Below are positions 55,214 to 62,905 of a stretch of DNA of 64,000 nucleotides, in pieces. The position numbers and the translations under genes are program-made. The notes beneath the pieces are model-generated. The model did not search any database, had not been told where the DNA came from, and saw only the letters and a program-made list of their open reading frames with translations. The DNA is from Sandaracinus amylolyticus (GTDB lineage Bacteria; Myxococcota_A; Polyangia; Polyangiales; Sandaracinaceae): assembly GCF_000737325.1 (NCBI RefSeq), contig NZ_CP011125.1:2976001-3040000 (forward strand). The letters are read 5' to 3'. The stretch's first letter is position 1; the number at the start of each line of letters is the position of its first letter.

Positions 55214-57652
55214 ATGTCCCAGTTCATCCGAGAGAACGTCAAGGTCGGCGACCGCGTCATCACGCTGGAGACCGGCCGCATCGCGAAGCAGGCGCACGGC
55301 TCCTGCCTCGTCACGTGTGGTGAGTCGATCGTCCTCGTGACGGTCTGCGGCACCACCGAGCCGCGCCCCGGCATCGACTTCCTCCCGCTCAGCGTCGAGT
55401 ACGTCGAGAAGACGTTCGCCGCGGGCAAGATCCCGGGCGGCTTCTTCAAGCGCGAGGGTCGCCTGCGCGACGCCGAGATCCTCGTCTCGCGCCTGATCGA
55501 TCGTCCCTGCCGTCCGCTCTTCCCCGAGGGCTATCGCAACGAGGTGCAGGTCATCGCGACCGTGCTCTCGTTCGATCAGGAGAACCCGACCGACGTGCTC
55601 GCGATGCTCGGCGCGAGCGCCGCGCTGCACATCTCGTCGATCCCGTGGGCGGGCCCGATCGGCGGGCTGCGCGTCGGGCGCGTCGACGGCAAGTGGGTCG
55701 CGAACCCGACCTACGCCGAGCAGGAGCGCAGCGACTGCGAGCTCGTCGTCGCGGCCAGCAAGGACGCGATCGTGATGGTCGAGGGCGAGGCCGACGAGAT
55801 GAGCGAGAGCGATCTCGTCGAGGCGCTCTGGTTCGGCAAGAACGCGATCCAGCCCGCGATCCAGCTCGTCGAGCAGATGCGCGAGGCGGTCGGCACGCCG
55901 AAGTGGTCGTTCACCCCGCCCGCGAAGACGCCGGGCCTCGCCGAGCGCGTCGCGCAGGTCGCGAGCGAGGGCGTGAAGAAGGCGATCAACACGCCGGTCA
56001 AGCACCAGCGCTACGACCTCTTCAAGAAGGTGAAGAAGGACATCGTGGCGGCGCTCCTTCCCGAGCTCGGCGCCGAGAAGGAGAAGGAGATCAAGGAGGC
56101 GTACGAGGATCTGAAGTACGTCTCGATGCGCGAGCAGGTCCTCACGGACAAGCGCCGCGTCGACGGGCGTGACTTCACGACCGTGCGTCCGATCTCGATC
56201 GAGATGGGCCTGCTCCCGCGCGTGCACGGCTCGACGCTGTTCACGCGTGGTGAGACGCAGGGCATCGTCACCGCGACGCTCGGCACCACGAGCGACGAGC
56301 AGCGCATCGACGCGCTCGAGGGCAACACCTGGAAGCGCTTCCTGCTGCACTACAACTTCCCGGCGTACTCCGTCGGTGAGGTGAAGCCGATGCGCGGCCC
56401 CGGTCGCCGCGAGATCGGCCACGGCAACCTCGCCGAGCGCTCGCTCGCGAAGATGGTCCCGGGCAAGGAAGAGTTCCCCTACACGATCCGCATCGTCAGC
56501 GAGATCACCGAGTCGAACGGCTCGAGCTCGATGGCGACGGTGTGCGGCGGGACGCTCTCGCTGATGGACGCGGGCGTGCCGATCAAGGCGCCGGTCGCGG
56601 GCGTCGCGATGGGCCTGATCGCCGAGGGCGATCGCTACGCGGTGCTCACGGACATCCTCGGTGACGAGGACCACCTCGGCGACATGGACTTCAAGGTCTG
56701 TGGCACCAAGCGCGGCGTCACCGGCATCCAGATGGACATCAAGATCGCCGGCCTGAGCCGCGCGATCATGGAGCAGGCGCTCGCGCAGGCGAAGGACGCG
56801 CGGCTTCACATCCTCGACAAGATGCTCGAGGCGATGCCCGCGGCGCGCCCGGAGCTCAGCAAGTACGCGCCGCGCATCACGACGATCAAGGTCAAGCCCG
56901 ACCAGATCCGCCTCGTGATCGGCCCCGGCGGCAAGACGATCAAGGGCATCGTCGAGGCGACGGGCGCGCAGGTCGACATCGAGGACGACGGCACGGTGCA
57001 CGTGGCGTCGGCGGATCCGAAGGCGGCCGAGAAGGCGCTCGAGATGATCCGCGGCCTGACCACCGAGCCCGAGGTCGGCAAGACCTACAAGGGCATCGTG
57101 AAGCGCGTGGAGCCCTACGGCGCGTTCCTCGAGATCATGCCGGGCACCGACGGCCTCTGTCACATCTCGGACTTCGCGTGGGAGCGCGTCGAGAAGACCG
57201 AGGACATCATGAACCTCGGCGACGAGATCGAGGTGCAGGTCACCGACATCGATCAGACGGGCCGCGTGCGCCTGTCGCGCAAGGCGCTGCTGCCGAAGCC
57301 CGAGGGCTGGGTGGAGCGTCCGGCGCGCGAGCCCCGCGAGAGCCGCGGTGGTGATCGCGATCGTGATCGCGGCGGCCGCGATCGTGATCGCGGTGGGCGT
57401 GATCGGGATCGTGGCCCGCGCGATCGCGACCGTGGCCCGCGTGATCGCGATCGTGATCGCCCGCGTGATGATCGCCCGCGCGACGATCGCCCGCGCGATG
57501 ATCGTCCGCGCGACGATCGCCCGCGCGACGATCGCCCGCGCGACGATCGTCCGCGCGAGGATCGCCCGCGCGACGACCGCCCGCGTGAGGATCGCCCCCG
57601 CGAGGATCGTCCGCGCGACGACCGCCCGCGCGACGACCGCGACAGCGACTGA
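55214..57652 (+). CDS. pnp: polynucleotide phosphorylase with Arg/Asp-rich tail
   Basis: 812 residues; E. coli PNPase has 711. Degrades RNA 3-prime to 5-prime by phosphorolysis. Two RNase PH domains (about 12-140 and 320-540; FFKREGR, PRVHGSTLFTRGETQ, and the ESNGSSSMATVCGG and SDILG-type active-site segments), a helical linker, a KH domain (GPGGKTIKGI, about 575-585) and an S1 domain (GKTYKGIVKRVEPYGAFLE, about 620-695). An extra C-terminal tail from about residue 702 is almost entirely Arg, Asp, Pro and Gly, with twelve RPRDD/RPRED pentads. GAGGAG before the ATG. Coupled to rpsO by the usual gene order. Confidence 0.97.
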   Translation: MSQFIRENVKVGDRVITLETGRIAKQAHGSCLVTCGESIVLVTVCGTTEPRPGIDFLPLSVEYVEKTFAAGKIPGGFFKREGRLRDAEILVSRLIDRPCRPLFPEGYRNEVQVIATVLSFDQENPTDVLAMLGASAALHISSIPWAGPIGGLRVGRVDGKWVANPTYAEQERSDCELVVAASKDAIVMVEGEADEMSESDLVEALWFGKNAIQPAIQLVEQMREAVGTPKWSFTPPAKTPGLAERVAQVASEGVKKAINTPVKHQRYDLFKKVKKDIVAALLPELGAEKEKEIKEAYEDLKYVSMREQVLTDKRRVDGRDFTTVRPISIEMGLLPRVHGSTLFTRGETQGIVTATLGTTSDEQRIDALEGNTWKRFLLHYNFPAYSVGEVKPMRGPGRREIGHGNLAERSLAKMVPGKEEFPYTIRIVSEITESNGSSSMATVCGGTLSLMDAGVPIKAPVAGVAMGLIAEGDRYAVLTDILGDEDHLGDMDFKVCGTKRGVTGIQMDIKIAGLSRAIMEQALAQAKDARLHILDKMLEAMPAARPELSKYAPRITTIKVKPDQIRLVIGPGGKTIKGIVEATGAQVDIEDDGTVHVASADPKAAEKALEMIRGLTTEPEVGKTYKGIVKRVEPYGAFLEIMPGTDGLCHISDFAWERVEKTEDIMNLGDEIEVQVTDIDQTGRVRLSRKALLPKPEGWVERPAREPRESRGGDRDRDRGGRDRDRGGRDRDRGPRDRDRGPRDRDRDRPRDDRPRDDRPRDDRPRDDRPRDDRPRDDRPREDRPRDDRPREDRPREDRPRDDRPRDDRDSD
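57458..57637 (+). repeat. twelve 15-bp coding repeats in the pnp 3-prime end
   Basis: Tandem units of the type cgcgacgatcgcccg encode RPRDD or RPRED pentads. Length variation by slippage is expected because units are in frame and nearly identical. An upstream section (about 57350-57455) has related GDRDRDRGG units. Confidence 0.9.
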
Positions 57653-57676
57653 TCGCGCGACGAGCGCAATCCCGAC

Positions 57677-57717
57677 GAACGCCCCGGCGCGCAATGCTCC
57701 GGGGCGTTCGCCGTTTT
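57677..57717 (+). terminator. Rho-independent terminator after pnp
   Basis: gaacgccccgg (57677-57687) and ccggggcgttc (57699-57709) form an 11-bp stem with an 11-nt loop, followed by gccgtttt, ending in TTTT at 57714-57717. It sits between pnp and dut. Confidence 0.75.
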
Positions 57718-57734
57718 GATGAAGGGTGTCGACG

Positions 57735-58181
57735 ATGGAGCGACTTCGGATCCAGCGACTCCGCGAGGACGCGACGCTTCCCGTGTACGCGACCGAAGGC
57801 GCGGCGGGGCTCGATCTGTCGGCCGCGCTCGATGCGCCGCTCGAGCTGCGTCCCGGTGACGTCGTGCGCGTGCCGACCGGCCTCGCGATCGCGCTCCCAC
57901 CCGGCCACGAAGGGCAGGTGCGCCCGCGCAGCGGTCTCGCCGCACGTCACGGCATCACCGTGCTCAACGCGCCCGGCACGATCGACGAGGACTACCGCGG
58001 CGAGCTCCAGGTGATCCTCGTGCACCACGGCCGCGAGCCGCACGTGATCCGTCACGGCGATCGCATCGCGCAGCTCGTCGTCGCGCCGGTCACGCGCGTC
58101 GCGATCGACGTCGTCGATGCGCTCGACGCGACTGCGCGAGGCGAGGGCGGCTTCGGCTCGACCGGGCTCGGGCGGCGTTGA
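57735..58181 (+). CDS. dut: dUTP diphosphatase (trimeric dUTPase)
   Basis: 148 residues; E. coli has 151. Hydrolyses dUTP to dUMP, keeping uracil out of DNA and feeding dTMP synthesis. All five motifs are seen: [42 protein letters not shown] and GEGGFGSTG. The ATG at 57735 is preferred because GAAGGG sits 8 nt upstream; a GTG at 57726 would be too close to that sequence. The gene follows the pnp terminator and precedes the pseudokinase. Confidence 0.96.
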   Translation: MERLRIQRLREDATLPVYATEGAAGLDLSAALDAPLELRPGDVVRVPTGLAIALPPGHEGQVRPRSGLAARHGITVLNAPGTIDEDYRGELQVILVHHGREPHVIRHGDRIAQLVVAPVTRVAIDVVDALDATARGEGGFGSTGLGRR

Positions 58182-58298
58182 TGCGCTCCGCGGACGCCCC
58201 TCGACGGGGAGCGCGGCCCTCGAATACCCTCGAAGGCCCGATGGATGGGCTCACGCGAGCGGGCGGCGCGCGCCACGATCCCTCGAGGTCCTCGCTCC

Positions 58299-60185
58299 AT
58301 GAGTGACACGACGCTGGTGACCGGCGCGCCCGGCGGTCGTGCTCCCCGCAAGGGCGAGGTCCTCGCCGAGCGCTACGAGATCGTCGAAGCGCTCGCGAGC
58401 GACGCGCTCGTCCTCACCTACCGCGGCCTCGACCAGGAGAGCGACGCGCCGATCCTCCTGCGCTGCACCGCGCCCGGCCTCCTCGGCGAGCGCGATGCGC
58501 GCGGGATGGTCGAGCGCATGCGCCCGCTGGTCGGCGGCGGAGGTCGCGTGATCTCGCCGCTGCGCGACGTCGATCGCGAGGGCACGCTCGTGCTCACCGT
58601 CGAGCCGTGGCCGCGCGGCACCTCGCTGCGCGCGGTGCTCGATGCGCGACGTGCGAAGGGCGCGGGCACGCTCGAGCCCCGCGAGGTGCTCCCCGTCGTG
58701 GCGCGCCTCGCAGCCGCGATCGCATCGATCCCCGAGTTCTTCTGGCACGGCGACGTGCGCGCCGATCGCGTCTGGGTCGATCCCGACGGGCTCCTCCTGA
58801 CCGGCGGCTTCTTGCTCTCCGCGCTCTCCGGTGAGCTCGTGCAGAGCGCGCTCGAGCGCGAGCCCGGGCTGCGCCACGGCCTCGCTCCCGAGGTCGCCGA
58901 AGGTCTCGGCGGCCGCGCGTCGGATCGCTGGGGCGTCGCCGCGATCGCCTGGGAAGCGCTCATCGGGCGCGGCGTCGACATGCGCCGCGTCGCGCCGCCG
59001 CCGGCGCTCGGTCCGGTCGGTGTCGAGCTCGTGCGCGTGCTCGACGCGGATCCCGCCGCGCGGCCCCCGACGCTCGACGCATTGGTCTCGGCGCTCGCCG
59101 ATCTCGCGCGGCTCCCCATCCCGCAGGTCGACCGCGACAGCTTCCACGTCGCGGCGTCCACCACCACCGACGAGACCACGCAGGTCGCAGAGCTCGAGGG
59201 CTCGCCGACCGATCCGTCGCGCCGCACGAGCTCGTCGTATCCGACGTTCGGCGATCCGCCGACCGAGCGTCTCACGCGCTCGACCGAGGCGATGATCCAG
59301 AGCGACGAGCGCCTCCCCACCGATCCCGGCATGTCGGCGGTCGCGTCGCGCGACACCGCGCGCCACGTCGCGCTCGACGCCGACGGGAACCTCCCCGAAG
59401 CGGGCGATCTCGATCCGCGCCTCGTCCGCGCGGCGCTCGCCGCCGAGGCCGATCCGCTCGCGAGCGCCGAGCTCGAGCTGCTCGACACGAAGACCGATCC
59501 CGGCGCGAAGCTCGGCCCGCGCGACACGATGAGCGACGAGCTCGATCCGCGCCTCGTGCGCGCCGCGCTCGGCATCGCGCTCGACGCCCCGAAGCCCGAT
59601 GCTCCGCCGAAGCGACGCTCCGCGCAGATCACGCAGGAGCTCGCGCCCAACGATCTCGAAGAGCTGCGCGCCACCGCCCCCGCGGCGCGAGCACCGAAGA
59701 TCGCGAGCGCGAAGGCCACCGCCGTGGGCATGCCCGTCGTCGTCCCCGCGGTCGTCGCCGCGCCCGCGGCCGCGCCCGAGCCGGCACGTCCCGCGCGACG
59801 CCGCCCGGCGCGCGACCCCGAGCCGGTGCCGCTTCCCACCGACATCAAGCCCATCCCGCGTCCGCGCGCGATGGACAGCGGCGAGATCATCGCGCCGGGC
59901 CCCGTGCTCTTCGACGCATCGAAGCCCGCGCCGCGCGCGCCCGCGCCGCCTCCGCAGGCGCCGGTGCTCCCCGCCGTCGCGCCGGCCGCGCCTGCCGCGC
60001 CGCGCGCCCGGCCCGCGCGACGCGCGACCTCGTGGACGAGCTACGCGATCATCGCGGGCGCCGTCGTGATCGCGATCGCGATCGTCGCCGCGGGGTTCCT
60101 CTATCGCGCGTCGATGCAGCGCGAGCAGGAGCGCCAGCAGCGCATCGAGCAGCGGCTCCGCGAGCTCCAGAGCACGACGCCCTGA
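58299..60185 (+). CDS. membrane-anchored pseudokinase
   Basis: 628 residues. N-terminal kinase-like fold (about 15-280): the ATP Lys position reads ILLRCT (Arg55), the catalytic loop is WHGDVRADRVWVD instead of HRDxxxxN (Asp152 kept, Arg lost), and the DFG position reads LTGGF. No glycine-rich loop is evident, so catalysis is unlikely. A long disordered middle (about 290-575) contains two near-identical DLDPRLVRAAL and DELDPRLVRAALG blocks, then one TM helix (about 579-600) and a short basic coiled tail outside. It may be a scaffold or regulator of true kinases such as the one at 3383. The start at 58299 avoids an upstream in-frame ATG at 58245 with Arg-rich sequence. Confidence 0.8.
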   Translation: MSDTTLVTGAPGGRAPRKGEVLAERYEIVEALASDALVLTYRGLDQESDAPILLRCTAPGLLGERDARGMVERMRPLVGGGGRVISPLRDVDREGTLVLTVEPWPRGTSLRAVLDARRAKGAGTLEPREVLPVVARLAAAIASIPEFFWHGDVRADRVWVDPDGLLLTGGFLLSALSGELVQSALEREPGLRHGLAPEVAEGLGGRASDRWGVAAIAWEALIGRGVDMRRVAPPPALGPVGVELVRVLDADPAARPPTLDALVSALADLARLPIPQVDRDSFHVAASTTTDETTQVAELEGSPTDPSRRTSSSYPTFGDPPTERLTRSTEAMIQSDERLPTDPGMSAVASRDTARHVALDADGNLPEAGDLDPRLVRAALAAEADPLASAELELLDTKTDPGAKLGPRDTMSDELDPRLVRAALGIALDAPKPDAPPKRRSAQITQELAPNDLEELRATAPAARAPKIASAKATAVGMPVVVPAVVAAPAAAPEPARPARRRPARDPEPVPLPTDIKPIPRPRAMDSGEIIAPGPVLFDASKPAPRAPAPPPQAPVLPAVAPAAPAAPRARPARRATSWTSYAIIAGAVVIAIAIVAAGFLYRASMQREQERQQRIEQRLRELQSTTP

Positions 60186-60207
60186 TCCCTCGCGGGACCA
60201 GGGCGTC
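60176..60207. terminator. bidirectional hairpin between convergent genes
   Basis: gacgccctg (60176-60184) and cagggcgtc (60199-60207) plus an inner tccc/ggga stem make a long hairpin. It overlaps the pseudokinase stop and lies 27 nt before the trxA stop, so it may end both genes. Confidence 0.6.
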
Positions 60208-60234
60208 TCTCGCGCTCCACGGAGCGGCGATCGA

Positions 60235-60570
60235 TCAGGCGCCGATGCCGGTGTCGATCAGGCGCGCGAGGATCGTCTTCGGCGCCGCGCCCTGCTGCTG
60301 CGCGACGATGCGGCCGCCCTTGAACACGTAGAGCGTGGGCACGCCGCGGATGCCGAAGCGCGCCGCGGTGCTGGGGCTCTCGTCGATGTCGAGCTTCACG
60401 ACCTTCGCGCGCCCGGCGTACTCGTCGGCGAGCTGATCGATGAACGGCGCGATCTGACGGCAGGGCCCGCACCACGTGGCGGTGAAGTCCACCAGGACCG
60501 GCTGGTCCGAGTTCATCACCTCGCTCTCGAAGTTGAGATCGTTCACCACGAGCACGTTCTTGCCGGCCAT
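60235..60570 (-). CDS. trxA: thioredoxin
   Basis: 111 residues. Thioredoxin fold with the active site ATWCGPCRQ (CGPC at about 33-36), the Asp in VDFTATW and cis-Pro strand GVPTLYVFKGG. Reduces cytoplasmic disulfides with thioredoxin reductase. GGAGGTG before the ATG at 60570 supports this start over the upstream in-frame GTG/ATG. It has its own sigma70 promoter at 60592-60620 and terminates near the bidirectional hairpin. It could donate electrons to the peroxiredoxin at 2237. Confidence 0.97.
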   Translation of the reverse strand: MAGKNVLVVNDLNFESEVMNSDQPVLVDFTATWCGPCRQIAPFIDQLADEYAGRAKVVKLDIDESPSTAARFGIRGVPTLYVFKGGRIVAQQQGAAPKTILARLIDTGIGA

Positions 60571-60591
60571 GAGCACCTCCGAAACGCGGTG

Positions 60592-60620
60592 AACGTAGGG
60601 AACCACTCGGGGGGTGTCAA
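60592..60620 (-). promoter_or_regulatory. sigma70-type promoter for trxA
   Basis: On the minus strand TTGACA (60620-60615), 17-nt spacer, TACGTT (60597-60592). The -35 is a perfect match to consensus. It leaves about 21 nt plus a leader with GGAGGTG to the trxA ATG. Confidence 0.8.
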
Positions 60621-60675
60621 TCGAAGCGGCGCGCCTGCTGGAGCCCGGAGCGTGCGCGCCGAGTCTGGACGTGCC

Positions 60676-60915
60676 TCAGCCCATGGCGCGAAGCACCACG
60701 TAGAGCACCGCGAGCGCGGCCCACAGCACCGCGGACACGCGCGCGCCCGCCTTCCACGCGACGTACGGCGTGGCCAGCGGCACCAGCCCGAGCGACTTCG
60801 TGCGTCGATCGATCGCGTCCGATCGCAGCAGCTTCACCGTCGCGAGGACGTGCACGAAGAGCCACACGCCGGCGGTCACGATCCACGAGATCAGAAGCGC
60901 TGCGCCCGACGGCAA
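60676..60915 (-). CDS. small two-helix membrane protein with TTG start
   Basis: 79 residues, with two hydrophobic segments (about 4-29 and 58-77) and a basic loop KLLRSDAIDRRTKSLG between. The TTG at 60915 has AGGAGG 8 nt upstream, strong evidence for this rare start. Divergent from hom, 44 bp apart, and co-oriented with trxA 105 bp downstream. No family recognised. Confidence 0.65.
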   Translation of the reverse strand: MPSGAALLISWIVTAGVWLFVHVLATVKLLRSDAIDRRTKSLGLVPLATPYVAWKAGARVSAVLWAALAVLYVVLRAMG

Positions 60916-60959
60916 GATTGGAGCCTCCTACCAGCTTTCGTGAGCACGGCCCATGAGGT

Positions 60960-62273
60960 ATGTCAGCGCCCGTGACGAGGTCGATTCGGATCGGGATGCT
61001 GGGCTGCGGCGTCGTGGGGCAGGGCGTGCTCCGGACGATCGCGACCCGCCGTGAGAGCCTCGCGCGCCGCCTCGGTGCGCCGATCGAGGTGCGTCGTGTC
61101 GTCGCGCGCGATCCCGACAAGGAGCGCGGCGAGCACGCGCCGCGCGAGCTGCTCTCGTTCGACCCCGAGACCGTGCTCGGCGATCCCGAGATCGACGTCG
61201 TCGTCGAGGTGATGGGCGGGCTCGATCCCGCGGGCGCCCACGTCGTGCGTGCGATCGAAGCGGGCAAGTCGGTCGTCACCGCGAACAAGTTCCTGCTCGC
61301 CGAGCGCGGCTCGGAGCTCTTCGAGCTCGCGGAGGCGCGCGGCGTCGACCTCGCGTTCGAGGCCGCGGTGTGCGGCGGCATCCCGGTGATCCGCGTGCTG
61401 CGCGAGGCGCTCGTGAGCGACAACGTCGTCGCGCTGCGCGGCATCGTCAACGGCACGAGCAACTACATCCTCTCGCGCATGTACGACGAGAAGATCGACT
61501 TCTCGGTCGCGCTGCGCGGCGCGCAGGACGCGGGCTACGCCGAGGCCGATCCCACGCTCGACGTGAACGGCGGCGACGCGCTCCACAAGCTCACGATCCT
61601 CGCGTCGCTCGCGTTCGGCACGCGCGTGCTGCCCTCGCAGATCCACCAGGAGGGCATCGAGCACGTCGCGGCGATCGACATGCAGATGGCGGCGCGCTTC
61701 GGCTACGTGATCAAGCTGCTCGCGATCGCGCGCGCGCTGCCGAACGGCGCGCTCGATCTGCGCGTGCACCCTGCGCTCGTGCCCGACGACAGCGTCATCG
61801 CGAGCATCTCGGGCGCGCTCAACGCGATCTACATCGAGGGCGAGAGCCTCGGTCCGCTGATGATCTCGGGCTACGGCGCGGGATCGATGCCCACCGCGAT
61901 GAGCGTGGTGAGCGACATCGTCGACGTCGGGCGCAACCTGATGATGGGCTCGCGCGGTCGCGTCACGCATCGCTCGCTCGCGGCGCGCGAGGTGCGCGAC
62001 CCCGGGCACCACGTCGGGCGCTATTACCTGCGCTTCACCGTGATGGATCGCCCCGGCGTGCTCGCGCGCATCGCGGGCGTGCTCGGCGCGTTCGACGTGT
62101 CGATCGAGCAGATGATCCAGGAGGGCCGCGCCAGCGCCGACGGCGAGCCGGTGCACGTCGTGATGCTCACCCACGCGTGCAAGGACGCGAACGTGCGCAG
62201 CGCGCTCCGCGAGATCCACATGCTGAGCGGCATCTCCGAGCCGGCGCGCGCGATCCGCGTCGAGGAGGGCTGA
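60960..62273 (+). CDS. hom: homoserine dehydrogenase
   Basis: 437 residues. NAD(P)-dependent reduction of aspartate-semialdehyde to homoserine, the branch to Thr, Met and Ile. Rossmann fold with GMLGCGVVGQGVL (12-24), Lys in TANKFLLAE, catalytic-domain NGTSNYILSRMY, GGDALHKLTILASLAFG and a SISGALNAIYIEGE segment. A C-terminal ACT domain (about 358-430, FTVMDRPGVLARIAGVLGAF) probably gives feedback by threonine. The bactofilin gene follows by 5 bp. No thrC or thrB is adjacent. Confidence 0.96.
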   Translation: MSAPVTRSIRIGMLGCGVVGQGVLRTIATRRESLARRLGAPIEVRRVVARDPDKERGEHAPRELLSFDPETVLGDPEIDVVVEVMGGLDPAGAHVVRAIEAGKSVVTANKFLLAERGSELFELAEARGVDLAFEAAVCGGIPVIRVLREALVSDNVVALRGIVNGTSNYILSRMYDEKIDFSVALRGAQDAGYAEADPTLDVNGGDALHKLTILASLAFGTRVLPSQIHQEGIEHVAAIDMQMAARFGYVIKLLAIARALPNGALDLRVHPALVPDDSVIASISGALNAIYIEGESLGPLMISGYGAGSMPTAMSVVSDIVDVGRNLMMGSRGRVTHRSLAAREVRDPGHHVGRYYLRFTVMDRPGVLARIAGVLGAFDVSIEQMIQEGRASADGEPVHVVMLTHACKDANVRSALREIHMLSGISEPARAIRVEEG

Positions 62274-62278
62274 GCACG

Positions 62279-62689
62279 ATGCCCGCGCCTCGCGATCTCA
62301 CCGGCATCGGTGAGCTGCACGCGCTGCTCGGCCGTGGCGCGCGCTTCGAGGGCAAGCTCGCGTTCGAAGGGCGCGTGCGCATCGACGGCGCGCTCAAGGG
62401 CGAGATCCTCGGCGACGGAGTGCTCGTCATCGGCGACGGCGCCGAGGTCGAGGCGAACGTCGAGGTCGGCACGCTCATCGTGCGCGGCGGCGTGCTGCGC
62501 GGGAACGTGCTGGCGCGTCAGCTGATCGAGATCCACCCCGAGGGCGCGGTGTACGGCGACATCCAGGCGCCGGAGATCGACATCTCGAAGGGCTGCGTGT
62601 TCGAGGGCCGCTGCACGATGCTCCCGGTCGACCGCGACGAGGAAGAGGGCGAGACCGCCGAGACGGCCGTCCCCGATGAGCACGGGTGA
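62279..62689 (+). CDS. bactofilin
   Basis: 136 residues. Beta-helical cytoskeletal polymer protein (DUF583): GEGR-like start then repeating hydrophobic units such as KLAFEGRVRIDGALKGEIL, GDGVLVIGDGAEVEANVEVGT and GNVLARQLIEIHPEGAVYGDI. Tail acidic (DEEEGE). Bactofilins organise cell shape and chromosome or envelope machinery; M. xanthus has several. It is translationally close to hom (stop 62273, ATG 62279). Terminated by the strong hairpin at 62802. Confidence 0.9.
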   Translation: MPAPRDLTGIGELHALLGRGARFEGKLAFEGRVRIDGALKGEILGDGVLVIGDGAEVEANVEVGTLIVRGGVLRGNVLARQLIEIHPEGAVYGDIQAPEIDISKGCVFEGRCTMLPVDRDEEEGETAETAVPDEHG

Positions 62690-62700
62690 TACGGCGCGCG

Positions 62701-62779
62701 GGCCCGAGCCCTTCTCTCGCCGACGAACGTCCCTTCGCGCGGGCGAGAGCCTCGTTCGGACCAAAGAACGGCTCGGGCC
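62701..62779 (+). repeat. nested inverted repeats in the bactofilin 3-prime region
   Basis: Outer arms ggcccgagcc (62701-62710) and ggctcgggcc (62770-62779); inner arms tctcgcc (62715-62721) and ggcgaga (62742-62748). These could form one branched RNA structure before the terminator. Confidence 0.5.
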
Positions 62780-62801
62780 GGGGGAAAGCGGCGATCTTTC
62801 G

Positions 62802-62842
62802 CCAAAAAACGGCTCTGGCCCGGGGCCAGAGCCGTTTTTTGG
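62802..62842. terminator. bidirectional Rho-independent terminator
   Basis: Perfect 19-bp stem: arm 62802-62820 and arm 62824-62842, with a 3-nt loop; A6 flanks one side and T6 the other. It works in both directions between bactofilin (plus) and the minus-strand gene ending at 62906. Confidence 0.9.
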
Positions 62843-62905
62843 TGGGAAATCGAGGGTTGGTGCCCGGAAGCCTCGATCTTCACACGAAGATCGAGGCGTT
62901 CGGGC

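Noticed and set aside
54821-57694. Open frame of 957 codons opposite pnp
   Set aside because: Repetitive Ala/Arg/Ile sequence mirrors the Arg/Asp repeats of pnp; no initiation signal or family features.
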